NCBI GenBank assembly: GCA_944472155.2
Contig: OX235272.1
Span: forward strand, 104,662,020 to 104,726,019
DNA length: 64,000 nt
DNA from: Trichobilharzia szidati
Taxonomy: Eukaryota > Platyhelminthes > Trematoda > Strigeidida > Schistosomatidae
Reading direction: 5' to 3'
Shown here: positions 20,571-31,651 of the stretch, piece after piece
Layout: each line of letters opens with the position of its first letter
Position numbering within the stretch: position 1 is the stretch's first letter
The notes under the pieces: model-generated
The model's input: the letters and a program-made list of their open reading frames with translations, nothing else
The model's database searches: none
Told to the model about the DNA's origin: nothing
Made by a program: the position numbers and the translations under genes

Positions 20571-21174
20571 ATTTCTCCTCCAGTTGTAACTATCTTTTGA
20601 CTTTGTTTATTTTTACAATTCTAGCTAATTCTATTAACTTGTTTGTTTGTATTTTACGTGATTCTTCAGAGTCATCCCATTCTCCTTAGTCATGATTGCT
20701 ATTTTACAAATATGTTGATTATGCAATAACTTGTTGCTTACACCTATGAATTAACTTATCTCAAATTCAGGAAATAATTAATTTTCACCCAACCCTCCTT
20801 CAATACTTAGATATCATGTTACCTTGAAAGATATCTATTAGTTAATTCTTGTGATGACCTTTAACCTCTTAATTTCAGCCACTCCCGTCCGTTTATAGCT
20901 GAAACTGATTAACTAAAATAACCACTTGATTGGTAAAAAGATTTTGATGACTATACATTAGTGTAGAGCCAGTTGATGATATGAAAATAATTGGAAGGAA
21001 TATATTTCTGCCATCAATCTGTTGATTTTTCACATTAAATGCATTCACGTGTCTTTGCTAAATGAGGTGTGATATCTGCCAAGATTGATCAGTTAAATGC
21101 GTTTTGGTTCATCAACGAAGCAGCGATTTGTCTTTTGATTGGACACTTGTCAGTAACTAGTGTAATGTGTGTCT

Positions 21175-21480
21175 GTGTCTAGTCCTATCTTCAGTGCAGA
21201 CTGAATTCTATTTTCAGTCAGGTTTGCAATGTGACCACCATGACACTAAGTGGCTCACCATCACTATGCACTGTGAACTGTTAGTATTAGATGGTTGGAG
21301 GCAATCAGCAGGAAGCTTTTCCAGCACCTAGGTTTCGTGCTAGTTGGCACTCACCATCAGTCAGCATGGCGCATCTGTAGCCTCGAAGGAAATCATGTCC
21401 CTTCTGAGATTCTAAATCACATCACCCAGTGCTGCAATCAGAGACTAGACACACACATTACACTAGTTACTGACTAGCGT
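21175..21480 (-). repeat. SINE family C
   Basis: Reading minus: the tRNA-like start, then 'atttagaatctcagaaggga' as decayed B-box region, 'ctggtgctggaaaagcttcc'-type body, 'gcctccaaccatctaatact' and an 'actagttactgacaagtgtc'-type end. It forms an inverted pair with 21520-21705. Confidence 0.7.
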
Positions 21481-21519
21481 CAAGTTAAAAATATCCAACA
21501 CAGTCCTACAGGAAGTCAA

Positions 21520-21705
21520 TCGCGAGTCCGAATAGCTCAGTGGTAACGTCTATGACGTGGGGTCGAATCTCAGAAGGGACGTGAGTCCCTCCCTTCAAAA
21601 TTGTAGATACGTCTTGCTGACTAGTGGTGAGAGCCAATTAGCACGAAACCTAGGTCCCAGCAAGGCTTCCTGCCGACTGCCTCCAACCATATAATGCCTA
21701 GGAAG
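21520..21705 (+). repeat. SINE family C
   Basis: 'cgagtccgaatagctcagtg' followed by GTAACGTCT fits a tRNA A box; 'ggtcgaatctcagaaggga' fits a B box. The body ends with 'cgactgcctccaaccatata'. Confidence 0.75.
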
Positions 21706-21930
21706 CAGGGATTGGATAATGAACAAGCGTAACTTTGTAATATACTCTAAAATATAAAGTCTGAATTTCCAATCAATATATATAAATGAAGCTTTACCCA
21801 TTTACAATCAACTGTCGTGTGGAACAGTATAATAATTCTGCCTTATTCTTTGTAAAATACTTCTTATACTTATTAAGTAATAATAATAATTCAGTGACTG
21901 AATCAATCTACTTTTTTCAATATTTTACAG

Positions 21931-22028
21931 GCAACACCACTATGCAAGGCATGAAGAAGTGAAGTACGATAATATGACTTTATTAAAATGTTTGACCATT
22001 TTTCATAACCTCTTTTTAATGAAATAAA
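21931..22028 (+). CDS. Candidate terminal exon of plus-strand host gene
   Basis: Acceptor 'ttttttcaatattttacag' ends at 21930. With the one base left over from the 14541 exon, the frame reads G/S-N-T-T-M-Q-G-M-K-K and stops at TGA 21960-21962. A 3' untranslated region with AATAAA at 22023-22028 follows. A second phase would give a longer frame (Q-H-H-Y-A-R-H-E-E-V-K-Y-D) that also ends before the signal. The connection to 14541 rests only on phase, so it is tentative. Confidence 0.3.
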
Positions 22029-22689
22029 TCTAATCGTATTTTCTGGTCGTTAAATTTGTTTTACTCCATATGTAATTCTCCACTGATATAAGATGGTTAT
22101 CGACAATGATCAAGTAGCCCTGGAACTAGGTTTCGTGACTACGAGTACTCATCACTAAGGTGTAACTGCAAAACATTAAACGCACTGAACCCAGTGACGT
22201 AATCGAAGACGCTACCAGGAAATTGATGGAGCTCAGTGCAAAGTTCATGTATAATTCACCTTCAAAGAAAACTTAGATATTTCCACAACTTGTACCAGTA
22301 TCTAAGTTAGCCCCACCCCACCCGCACCAAAAATAGGCCTTAACGGATCAAACTTGAGATTTTAGATGCCTTAAATTGAAAGCTATCAACAATATCCTTT
22401 AGATGCATCGCGTTTATACATGTAAACAAATAATTAGAGCTTAGAGACATTTTCAAATCGATAATGAATATTTAAAATTGGATTGAATTATCAGCGTGTA
22501 AGTTTACTTAAAAGCACAGTATTTTGAGTTGTCACACTTCATCAAATCACACACAACTTACAGTAAGTGAAAATGTGTAGAAGAAATATTAATTAATCAC
22601 ATCAAGGATAATGAAGATTGTCAGAATCTGGTAGATTACAAATTTTGAATACACCAATAACTATTAGAATGATTCCATTAATAACACCA
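22029..22689. other. Interval without recognised gene
   Basis: AT-rich sequence between the possible polyadenylation signal and RTE copy F. Nothing supportable was seen. Confidence 0.5.
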
Positions 22690-23815
22690 ATTATTATTAT
22701 TATTATTCCCTTGGGTTCCTAGTGGAACATAGGGCTTCAACTACACGTCTCCACTTGCTTCTGTCTTCTGCTGTACTTTTCACCTGCATCCATGTTAATC
22801 CATACTGTTTCAATTCCTCTTCACACGATCTCCTCCATGTCACCCTTGGACGTCACACTCGCCGCTTCCCTTTCGGGTTCCACTCGAGCATTGGCCTGAC
22901 GCGCGATGTCACCCAACGGCCTCCTCAGCGAGTGTCCAATCCATCTCCACTTTCTCCTGCATATTTGTTGAGCGATTGGTTCTTGTTTTGTTTGTTCCCA
23001 TAGTTTCTTGTTGGTGATTCTTTCCGGCCATCTGATCTTCAGTATAGAGCGAAGACAGTTGTTGATAAAGGTCTGCAACAGGCTGTTGGAAATATTCTTT
23101 GTGACCCACCAAGTTTCTGATCCGTATAGAAGAACTGACTGACTTGACGTTTGTATTGAAAATCCGAATTTTGTTGTTGATGTTGAGGAGTGACGAAGAT
23201 TTCCAGATTGGTTTCAGGTTGATGAATGTGTTTCTCGCCTTTCCGATTCTCGATTTGACATCCTCGTCCGTTCCTCCTGTAGTTGAGACAATGCTCCCTA
23301 GATAAGTGAATGAAGTAACCTCTTTCAAATCCCTCCCGTTGATGTTGATTGGCGCTGGATCTTGCTGCTGTTGTTGGTTGTTGTTGTTGTTGGTTGGTTA
23401 TTTTCATAACCTCCGTCTTGTCTATGTTCACCTGGAGTCCTGTCTTTGCTGCTTCTTCCACCAGTTTGTCGGTTTTCGCTTGTAAGTCTTCGATTTTGTG
23501 TGACATCAAACATAAATCATCGACGCGAAATCCAGGTCTTCTAGGTTCTTCACGTCAGTCCAGGATATCCCTGTCTTCTCGTTTCCCACTGTCTGACGCA
23601 TAATCCAGTCCACCACAATTAGGAATATCATTGGTGATAATAAGCACCCTTGTCTGACTCCTGTGTTTACTCCAAACGCCTCGCTGAGTTTTCCGTTGTG
23701 GATCACTTGACATGTGCCGTTGTCGTACAGCTGTTGAATAAGGTTGATGAATATTTGGGGTACGCCGTAGTACTCGAGTAGTTTCCAAATTACTTCGCGG
23801 TCAACGCTGTCGAAA
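22690..23815 (-). mobile_element. RTE-clade LINE copy F
   Basis: Subfamily 1, starting with an ATT tail and 'ttgggttcctagtggaacat'. Minus frames 23506-23706, 23039-23509, 22909-23328 and 22821-23078 together give: RT from F-D-S-V-D-R-E-V region and Y-Y-G-V-P-Q-I-F-I-N through motif B (N-T-G-V-R-Q-G-C-L-L-S-P), the thumb (K-T-G-L-Q-V-N-I-D-K-T-E-V), Y-L-G-S-I-V-S-T-T-G-G, and K-W-R-W-I-G-H-S-L-R-R-P. The catalytic FADD box has two extra bases at 23520-23530. Truncated at about 23815, directly against PLE sequence. Confidence 0.92.
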
Positions 23816-25280
23816 CAAGTGATTCAATGAAGAGATCCTTCTCAGCGAGTTCATCATCAAGCTGTGCAATCTTAAATATATGCTTTTTGAGAAATAATAT
23901 AGCTACACTTGGCTACCGACTGGTCAGAAACAAAAGTTGATCCGGTCGCTTGCTACTCGACACATTCAGGACATATGTAGTCCTGATCCCGTGGAGGAAA
24001 AGTTAAATCTTTTGAGAAAAATGTTAATAGAGAATGGATTTCCTCCACATTTTATAGACAAGAATATATAGTCAAAATCTACGAAATTTGACTTAACATT
24101 CATAACCAAGGAAATGCTGTACATGAGCTTGGAAATCAAGGTTGACATAGCTTCCGATATTATTAAAAGTAGGATCTCAAAGTCCCTGTAAAAGACATTC
24201 TCTGCTGCATCGTTGAGAATAGAGTTTTCCTGTCGACCATTACTCCTCAATAAACTGAAGGAAAAGATCTCACAGTTGACCAACTCTGTGTGCGTTTATC
24301 AACTCACCTGCTCGTGTGGAACTAGGTATATCGGTCGTTCGACTTCCATTTTGTCCAAAATGGTGTTAGAACACCATCCTGTATGGTAACAAAGAGGTGG
24401 AAGTGAGGCAATAAGAAGCGCGATCATTGAACACCTAGTCAATAATGATCATCCTATCTCTACAACTTCGCCTTTAAAGTTATCTACAAGGTGAAGAGTA
24501 ATTTGCCCAAATCACTAAGTACCCAAAACTCATCTGCATTATTGAAGCCATTTTTGGTCATCAAAATAGAGAAGTCAGATTTCTGTATACGGAAAAAGTT
24601 CGTTCAACCCTCCAACGTTAATGGTCCCAATCCCTCTATGCCAAAGTATGATAATCTGCATTTCATATTTTTGGCTCTACTTATTTGTTGTTTCGTTTAT
24701 TCATTTTGTATACTCTTCCTTTATTGCGTCAGTTGTTACTGTTACTATTCTCACTATTCCACTAGTCACGCTTGTCATTTTTAATCAGATTTGTTTTGCG
24801 ACATTAATTTCTGTGTTATCAAACTTTACACAATGCTACGTAATATTTTTATTCTTATTGCGTTTGCCTACAAATCCTATAATTTCACACCGCTCAAATA
24901 TTAAACAGAGGAAACGTGAAGAACGCCAGAAAAGATTTAGAAGCCTGTTATTCCACTGAATCGCCGATTGATAGATACATTGACACAGACAAAATTTACC
25001 AGTCGACAAGAATGAAATCTCATACACACTAAAGGTCAACCTTCAGGTTAAGGAAACAATCAATAGTAATACAAGTACACTAGAAGGTGTCAAAGTACAC
25101 AAAAGCAACCAGTAACGTCCAAAATCACCGGAAGAAATGACTTATAAATTCTTGAAGGAATCTAAAAACCCACTTCAAATTGAAGATGTTGCCTAGTAGG
25201 GCAATGAAACCTTTCGCAAATAAACCACTCAGCTTGCTCAGAGAACACAACTACATCAAATTCGATGTCACTGTCTCACA
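23816..25280 (+). mobile_element. PLE, C-terminal half with 3' region
   Basis: Plus-strand frames with stops: the RT-to-linker region (L-L-R-K-M-L-I-E-N-G-F-P-P-H-F-I-D-K-N, then I-K-V-D-I-A-S-D-I-I-K-S-R-I-S-K-S), the GIY-YIG entry (C-V-Y-Q-L-T-C-S-C-G-T-R-Y-I-G-R-S) near 24290-24340, I-I-E-H-L-V-N-N-D-H-P-I, and a late S-D-F-C-I-R-K-K-F-V-Q end near 24570-24620. The 3' part to 25280 contains 'gaagatgttgcctagtaggg' and 'gcaatgaaacctttcgcaaa', the terminal block that also forms the foldback at 46620-46942 and lies at 57816-57905. Confidence 0.8.
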
Positions 25281-25484
25281 CTATCACCGTAAATGCAACT
25301 GATCATTAATTTGTATTGGAATATTTGCACATTTCTCTTTGTAGTTTTTTCCTTACAAGATCTCATGGTAGATTCCGCGCGAAGTAGCCTGTATTGTACC
25401 ACTAATAACTCGATACTGTTGAGTAAATCTCAAAAGTAGTAAACCAAAGCACAATAGACAGCCAACATTATGCTAATAGCATCC

Positions 25485-26930
25485 ATTCGATTGTGAATAA
25501 AATTTAATTTGATAAAGTCTCACACAGTTATACAGTAGTATTTACTCATGACCACGTTTCGAGCACAATTTATCACTGCTCATAATAATATCAATTCCAG
25601 GACAAAATATATAGACAGACAGAAGGCGTAACAATGCGACCACCAATATCCGTTATGGTAGCAGACGTCTTTATGGATGGATAGCTGGGAAAATACTGCT
25701 ATTAACACAACATTTAATCCTACTCCAAAAATATGCTGGAGATATGTGGATAACACTTTCACTCAGTGTTAAAAACAGAACATATCTCTAGCTTCTCCAC
25801 ACATATAAACTCACTAGCAGAGGGGATAAAATTCACATTTGAATCAGAAAATGAACAAGGAGAATCAGCTATGATGTTGGATTGTAGAATAAAACGAGCA
25901 GAAGAAGGTAAACTGCACACTAGTGGCGTTTACATAAAGCCAACGCATTCTGCCAATAGGTATTTAGACTTTAATGCATCTCATCCGTTATCTGTCTGGG
26001 AAGGCAGAATTAGTTAAGTGTCTGTCTAACAAACCGAGCAGTAGCACTAAGTAGTACAAAAAAGACCTAAATGATGAAATGAAACAGATCGAAGAAGAAG
26101 CGTTGGTGTCAAATAACTTACTATCCTATAAAATTCATTAGGAAGATCAGAAAAGGTCAAAAGCAAAATAAAAATAATGAGGAAACTAATAATGGTAACA
26201 GAGATAAGAAAGAATATAAGGAATATACAGTATTTTTACCATATAACGATGGAGGGGACATTTGAGAATCTCCCTACAATTCTTTCTTAATAAAGAAAGA
26301 ATTGGAGTGATGGTATTCAAACCTACGAACGTACTCGGGTAGGGACAAGCTCTGTAGGTTAAAGGATCCTATCGGTTGACCCAGTTAGACAAAATAATTT
26401 AATTTTAAAAATACCTTGCAATGATTGTGAGTTAAGTCAACTACATTGGTTAGACTAGTAGATCGGGGCAGTTGGATTTTCTGTCAGAACACCAGAATTT
26501 AGCTAAGGTTAGAATGATAGACCCCAAGAAGATGAGAAATTTAGGAAAAAGCTCAGCAATTGCACTGCATGAATTAACACGCAACCACAGAACGGGATTG
26601 GAGAGGGTTAAAATTCCAAAAAGTTAAACATGTAAATGGCGACAGTCTGATTACTGAATCTTTATTCATGGAATCTACACCCGGCGCGTGCAATAGGATG
26701 CAGAGACTCATACCTCATACCAGAAATATGGAAACTATTACTACCAATTAAATCAAGAGATGACAAATAATGGAATTATATAAACGAAATTAAAAAGTTG
26801 TGTGACTATCTTGATATGATGATGAGCAGTAATAAATTGTGCTTGAAACGTGGTCATCAGTAAATATTACTGTAAAACACTGTGAGAATTTATCAAAACA
26901 AATTTTATCTACGATGGAATTATACTGTAC
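25485..26930 (+). mobile_element. Old PLE with inverted ends (right arm)
   Basis: Counterpart of 7865-10420. The RT C-terminal region is in frame 25766-26017 (F-S-T-H-I-N-S-L-A, I-K-F-T-F-E-S-E-N, M-M-L-D-C-R-I-K). The equivalent of the catalytic Y-V-D-D lies just upstream, near 25735-25760, where the frame is broken (Y-V-D-N). Linker and decayed GIY-YIG follow to about 26760. The terminal block at 26810-26925 recurs inverted at 25490-25600. Confidence 0.82.
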
Positions 26931-27179
26931 CACAGTGCACAAGCTCTTTTCTTATACTTGTATTCACCATGGGCATCCTATTTTGCATCTGTAAACTTAA
27001 ATAAATAGTCGACTTTAAACCCACATCACTGCAGTATAACTGACTGTGTATGGAATTTCAGAGCGAACCCTTAGAAATGCCGTCACAATTTAGTTGTGTG
27101 CTTCAGACGCGTTTCTCTTGGTCTCCTTCTCCTTCACAAATCACCACACAGATCTATTATTATCATCATTATTTATCTT

Positions 27180-27412
27180 ATTACTTTACTTTGTCATGGA
27201 ACAAAGGGCTTCATGCTTCATCTTTAAAGTTTCGGTAACAGTGGTGTTTACTTTTACTGGGTAGAAAGGGTTGCTGACCTTATGCTCAACCACCCCTCCT
27301 TACTAGTCTCATTAACATCTAAGTGAGACAAAGCAGAGTGTCGCCTGAAGCATCAAATCCCAGACCACGTGAGGCGTGGTTGACGACCATTCCCCCGTTA
27401 AGCCACCGACGC
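27180..27412 (-). repeat. SINE family B (right arm)
   Basis: Counterpart of 7386-7620. Reading minus, 'gcgtcggtggcttaacgggg' to 'gaagccctttgttccatgac'. Confidence 0.75.
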
Positions 27413-27720
27413 CCTTCACAGATTTAAGCAGATTGAATTCTATAGAATCAGGCCACAAAATCGATTTTGACAATATTGAAATAACCCAGAAAAAGCGTTT
27501 CAGAAATCACAAAGAACGTCTAATATCATCAGAAGCACTTCATATCAAGTGGAATCCAAATTGCCTGAATAAGAATGATGGGCTAAAACAGAATCTGACC
27601 TGGTTACAACACATACCTCCCCCATGAAGTGACAAAATCAACACGAATGTGATAAGCAAGTTCACTATGTAAACAAACACACACTACTTTTATAATTTTA
27701 CACACTGATCAAATCCAACA
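27413..27720 (+). pseudogene. PLE C-terminal remnant (right arm)
   Basis: Frame 27413-27627 reads E-S-G-H-K-I-D-F-D-N-I-E, R-N-H-K-E-R-L-I-S-S-E-A-L-H-I-K and N-L-T-W-L-Q-H-I-P-P-P before the stop. Counterpart of 7180-7400. Confidence 0.75.
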
Positions 27721-27904
27721 ATCCATACTTGATTTTGTTATCTTTTCCAATTGACCAACTTGACAACGAAAAAAATGCCCCCAGACTGACGAACGATGAT
27801 CAAGTTAGTAAACTTTATTTTGATATCATAACAGACGTACTATTACCTTTGTTATTTGGTTTGGTGATCTTCATTGCTATTTGACTTTCAATATGTCCCT
27901 TTAA

Positions 27905-28095
27905 CTTGACCTAAGTCTATTTTATCACCCCTTGACTCTTTGTTATATATATGCTGAGATATTGTAAATTCCGGTTTAATGACAATTTGATAAAGCTATT
28001 AGCAGCATTAAATAGCGAAACGTTAGTAAAAACAATATCGTTTTGTTTTTCATTCATTGGGAAATACAACAAACCTTTATTATAATGAAGATTGA
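27905..28095 (-). repeat. PLE terminal block, family T (right arm)
   Basis: Counterpart of 6235-6410. It has 'agcgaaacgttagtaaaaac' and 'gagatattgtaaattccggt'. The PLE that interrupts the left copy at 6411 is absent here. Confidence 0.6.
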
Positions 28096-28299
28096 ATTCT
28101 ATATACTATTGTATTCCCTGAAACTGACGCTACACTAGGAAAGGGAACAGTTGAAGAGAGAAGAACGTATTATTTTGTTTCAAACGTTTCAGCAATCACA
28201 TCAGTAATAAAACTTTTGAAACTGACTTCCTAGAAGTGCTTAGAAACATACATATATTTTGCTATTAAATCTCCGGTTGAAAAATATTTTGCAACGTTT

Positions 28300-28527
28300 A
28301 TGAAAAAACACTCTTCACAGTATTTGTCCGAAGAAATTTCTCAAAAAAAGAACAAAGTGTCACGTGTGAATAAGACTATGAAACTCATAACAAACTCAGA
28401 TTGTTCTGTACATAACACACAAAGACATGCCCCATATCATGCCTTCAGAAAAAAGGAACATTTCATTATATCATATATGTTGACTCCATGTATGTGCAAG
28501 AATAAATTCGCTTGTTATACTCCGTAA
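28300..28527 (+). CDS. Small convergent ORF, copy 2 (weak)
   Basis: 75-codon mirror of 5814-6041, here with ATG start. Basic N-terminus (M-K-K-H-S-S-Q-Y), a middle S-R-V-N-K-T-M-K-L-I-T-N-S, and a Cys-containing end (T-P-C-M-C-K-N-K-F-A-C-Y). It could be an independent small gene, an exon, or non-coding sequence. See copy 1. Confidence 0.28.
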   Translation: MKKHSSQYLSEEISQKKNKVSRVNKTMKLITNSDCSVHNTQRHAPYHAFRKKEHFIISYMLTPCMCKNKFACYTP

Positions 28528-28546
28528 ATTACATTCTGTTTTACAC

Positions 28547-29011
28547 TTAATGTCTAGAAGCAGTGTCGCCCCAAGTATCGTAAGAAGTATGTTCCTCTCT
28601 ACCTAGTGAAGCGCTGTCATCAACGTCTACAGCAGAATTATTCCCAGTATAACTGATAGCATATTTCATATCATGAACATTTTCCAGCTGATTCGATGCT
28701 ACACTTTCATGAATTTCCTCCAAAGTGAAATTCGACGACCATATTTTAGCTTCATCTTGTTGAGGATGGATAATTTCAAATACTGTCTTACTGTTCTGCA
28801 GACTTCTAGGCTTAAAACACCTGATTATCAAGGTGAGAAGACTTACAATACCAAGGAAAAATCCAACACCCATAAGGATACCATTGATCATAGACATATT
28901 GTCTTTCGAAGAATTCAATGGATCATGCTTCGAAGTGTTCAACAATTGATTCTGACATTTTACAATGCATAGTGTTAGATGAATAATCGATATTGGAGAG
29001 GATTTAATCAT
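28547..29011 (-). CDS. Putative single-pass membrane protein, inverted-arm copy 2
   Basis: 154 residues, same length as 5330-5794. Differences in the protein are T/M and I/L around the membrane segment, then Q/H, K/A, S/N, T/I, A/V, D/G and R/G in the tail. The signal-like N-terminus, the single membrane helix (residues about 43-65) and the basic patch are unchanged. Silent and replacement changes are about equal in number. There are roughly three times more replacement than silent sites, so this suggests mild purifying selection, by hand count. The leader sequence and possible acceptor upstream are also conserved. Nothing indicates which copy is ancestral. Confidence 0.7.
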   Translation of the reverse strand: MIKSSPISIIHLTLCIVKCQNQLLNTSKHDPLNSSKDNMSMINGILMGVGFFLGIVSLLTLIIRCFKPRSLQNSKTVFEIIHPQQDEAKIWSSNFTLEEIHESVASNQLENVHDMKYAISYTGNNSAVDVDDSASLGREEHTSYDTWGDTASRH

Positions 29012-29161
29012 ATTTGTATAGATTTATAGAAATGCTTCCAGTGAGATTTGAGGAGATAAAACATAAAATGTATCTTTCATCATTTACATATATAACAATC
29101 CTTTTGAATAACTGTTATGCTTGTCTGAGCATACGTTCAGAACATTTTATTAAACATTATC

Positions 29162-29377
29162 TCACATGCAATAACTGTTTATATATTCAATTAATAGTGG
29201 ATAATTTTGAAACCCACATAATTTCCTGAGTATTAATTCTGTCTTAAGATATCCACTCCTTGTGTTTATACAAACGTATAGGCTCAATGTCCTTTCAGTG
29301 TATAGCCATCTTTGTATTTCTAACACACACAGAGTAGGGAGAAATACGGGAAACAATGGTACACTATTAGACTTCAT
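29162..29377 (-). CDS. Small conserved ORF upstream of membrane-protein gene, copy 2
   Basis: 71-codon mirror of 4945-5178. An 18-bp deletion removes six codons near the start but keeps the frame. The remainder (L-E-I-Q-R-W-L-Y-T-E-R-T-L-S-L-Y, then L-C-G-F-Q-N-Y-P-L-L-I-E-Y) is nearly unchanged. Function unknown. It may be leader sequence of the next ORF. Confidence 0.3.
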   Translation of the reverse strand: MKSNSVPLFPVFLPTLCVLEIQRWLYTERTLSLYVCINTRSGYLKTELILRKLCGFQNYPLLIEYINSYCM

Positions 29378-29589
29378 GTCTAGGAATCTCTAAAGTTCAT
29401 AAATAAATAAATAAAGTAAATAAGACGGAGGAGGATAAGGCTGAGACAAAATGAATATTGTTTATTTGACCTTGGATGTAGAAAGTGTTTTTGAATGAAA
29501 ATAAAACGTTTTTGCCTTACTACGAAAGAACATTGACTATATAATTGGGTTATATAAGGAACTTGTAAAAACACTTTATACATTTATTT

Positions 29590-29950
29590 CCCCATTTTAT
29601 GAATTTGAATAAAGTAAGAACAACAACAGTGGTGGTTTGTGCAGAATACAAGATGGTACAATCCTTTGTTTATGTCGTTGGCTTCTCATCAGCTGCTTGC
29701 TTGCAGCCTAAAGACAGTATTATTAAGTTTATGTACAGAAACAATTTTACCATACTTGCCTAAACAGGGAGTTCATTGTTAAACAAAACCATCAACATAC
29801 GCATACAGTCGTATTAACAATAATAACTGTAATACAGAATGGATTATTTTGTCGTTATGTAATCGAATGAGGGGGCATGAAAATACCTAGTTGCCACGTA
29901 AGACAAGGAAATACTGGTAACCCTAACACATAAGTCGGGTTTCAAGCGAA
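29590..29950 (-). pseudogene. PLE 3' end (right arm)
   Basis: Counterpart of 4378-4780. The minus strand starts with the L-K-P-D-L-C-V codons near 29945 and ends in the terminal block with 'gcagctgatgagaagccaac' (29670-29690 region), a hammerhead-like core. Confidence 0.6.
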
Positions 29951-30326
29951 GCGATATCCAGCAAACACCTGAAACCCGATTTATGTGTGTTTTCAGAAAG
30001 AAAACAGAAAAATTGAGCGAAGAAATATTTACTTCTCAATTAGATCCTCATCTCTGGCTCTACTCTAATATATAATGTATAGCATTTTTATTATAATGCA
30101 CAACAGTTTACCAAACAATTGGCGATATGTTTGTTAACAATAATTAGTCAGTGTCAAAATGTCAATGGGTTGATAATAAACGAAGAAAATCAACACACAT
30201 TTAACAGGTAGAAATGGTTAGAATAAGTTAATTTTACAAGGATAACATGTAATTCAAGATGAAGTGGTCAAAATAAATAAAAATAAAATAATTTGGACAA
30301 TTATAATTTTTATAATTTTTAAATGT

Positions 30327-30932
30327 CTATGGGGAGGGGGGCGAAGTAGTCTTGTTTATACATTCATGTAACAATGGCCAAGGTAAAGAAAGTGGTTGTA
30401 CAAATTTCTTCTGAACACACAGGTTAGGCTTCTTGAGGTGGATTCCGATTGCTTCAGCTGCATGTAGAAGACGAACTCGTAAAGCGAAATTAAGATTAGT
30501 AGGAATGCGATAAATAATTTTAAATGCAGTATTCACATCAATCTTATGCTCAGTATCAACAAGGTGTGCTAAAATAGAACTACGAATAGATCTTGTTTGT
30601 CCCTTGCTTAACCATGTTGGATGATGTTCAGAAATACGACGATGAAACCGCCTAATTGTTCGCCCAATGTAGCTGTCTCCGCAGCAGCAGTCAAACTGGT
30701 AGATACACATAGAAGAGGCAAATTTAGGTAGTTTATCCTTATTTCTCGAACATAGAACAGGGGTGGTTTTGAAGAGACAGTGTACCTCTGATGCATAATA
30801 AGCTCTTTTAACTGCATTCTTCAGGCACTGTGTTATGATTTCGCTGATGTTATCACCAAGAAACTGCAATTTTATGAACATTGGTTTTTTCGGAACTGTT
30901 GCTATACTGACTCTCTTTGGTGCTGAATTCAT
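30327..30932 (-). pseudogene. PLE GIY-YIG endonuclease-domain ORF
   Basis: 201 residues. N-terminal part: V-P-K-K-P-M-F-I-K-L-Q-F-L-G-D-N-I (RT-to-linker boundary). About residues 75-110: C-I-Y-Q-F-D-C-C-C-G-D-S-Y-I-G-R-T, then R-R-F-H-R-R-I-S-E-H-H, the GIY-YIG core with the Cys pair that Penelope-like proteins carry. About 120-160: I-L-A-H-L-V-D-T-E-H-K-I-D. End: L-L-H-A-A-E-A-I-G-I-H-L-K-K-P, L-C-V-Q-K-K-F-V-Q-P-L-S-L-P-W. The endonuclease would nick target DNA during retrotransposition. The upstream RT is in another frame, so no complete protein can be made. Confidence 0.8.
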
Positions 30933-31036
30933 ATTTTTATCAGTAAATTTTTCTGGATAACCATTTTTTTCTAAGTAATTCTCTAATCATCTTAAGCTCC
31001 TCATTGAGGCAGTCGTCTGAACAGATTAACCTAGCT

Positions 31037-31651
31037 CTATGTAACAAACACTACCACGTTACGTTTATATTTCAAAGGCACAAAACTTAAAAGGTGAGTG
31101 TAGTGACCTTTTGTCATAGGTTTCCTATACACACTCCTTCTTAGTGCGCTATCTTCTTTCCTTGCCATAAAGACGTCTAGGAATGAGATACTGCCATTAC
31201 TTTCTTCCTCTATGGTAAAGTTTATTGCTGAATGTGCATCACTGAACTTGTCAAGGATGTTCATTTAATCATTCTCGTCTTTCAAAACCACAAATGTATC
31301 ATCCATATATCGACAGCAGAAATCCATGTCATTAATAACGTTTTTCAGTCGTCCGTTCTCTAATTTAGCGAGAAAAAAATCAGCCAGGATTGGACCTCAT
31401 GAGGAACCCATAGCTACACTATCAGTTTATCTGTAATATCCCTTACTAAATAAGAAATGGATATTCATTGTACATCTTAAAATAAGTTCCTTCAAGGTGG
31501 ATATAGAAATCCCGATGTCTATGTTTCGTGTAGTAATCTCCTCACATATAAAATCCACTGTCTCCATGAACGGTACATTGGTGAGCAAGGAGGATACATC
31601 AAAAGATATCATAAACTTGTCCCTCACACTAAGATCTCTTATTTTTTCCAC
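31037..31651 (-). pseudogene. PLE reverse transcriptase remnants
   Basis: Frame 31427-31651 carries the RT motif F-D-V-S-S-L-L-T-N-V-P. Next come G-Y-Y-R-stop, an A-M-G-S-S-stop-G-P-I-L-A-D-F-F block near 31380-31420, a C-R-Y-M-D-D-T-F-V-V-L catalytic box near 31280-31312, and frame 31037-31264 (I-N-F-T-I-E-E-E-S, I-S-F-L-D-V-F, S-V-Y-R-K-P-M-T-K-G). At least two stops interrupt it. The catalytic aspartates are intact as YMDD. Confidence 0.8.

Noticed and set aside
21520..21600. Functional tRNA gene
   Set aside because: A and B box text is present, but it is repeated in SINE family C with diverged sequence and no full cloverleaf. The same holds for families A, B and D.
22722..23003. Plus-strand ORF repeated at 449, 13920, 22722, 62658 and (minus) 19040 with the same peptide (H-R-A-S-T-T-R-L-H-L-L-L-S-S)
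   Set aside because: It recurs only because it is the antisense of the RTE C-terminal region and 3' end. It is not a gene family.
24621..24959. Hydrophobic 112-codon ORF that might be a membrane protein
   Set aside because: It lies in the 3' untranslated part of a PLE, is built from AT-rich low-complexity sequence and has no counterpart.
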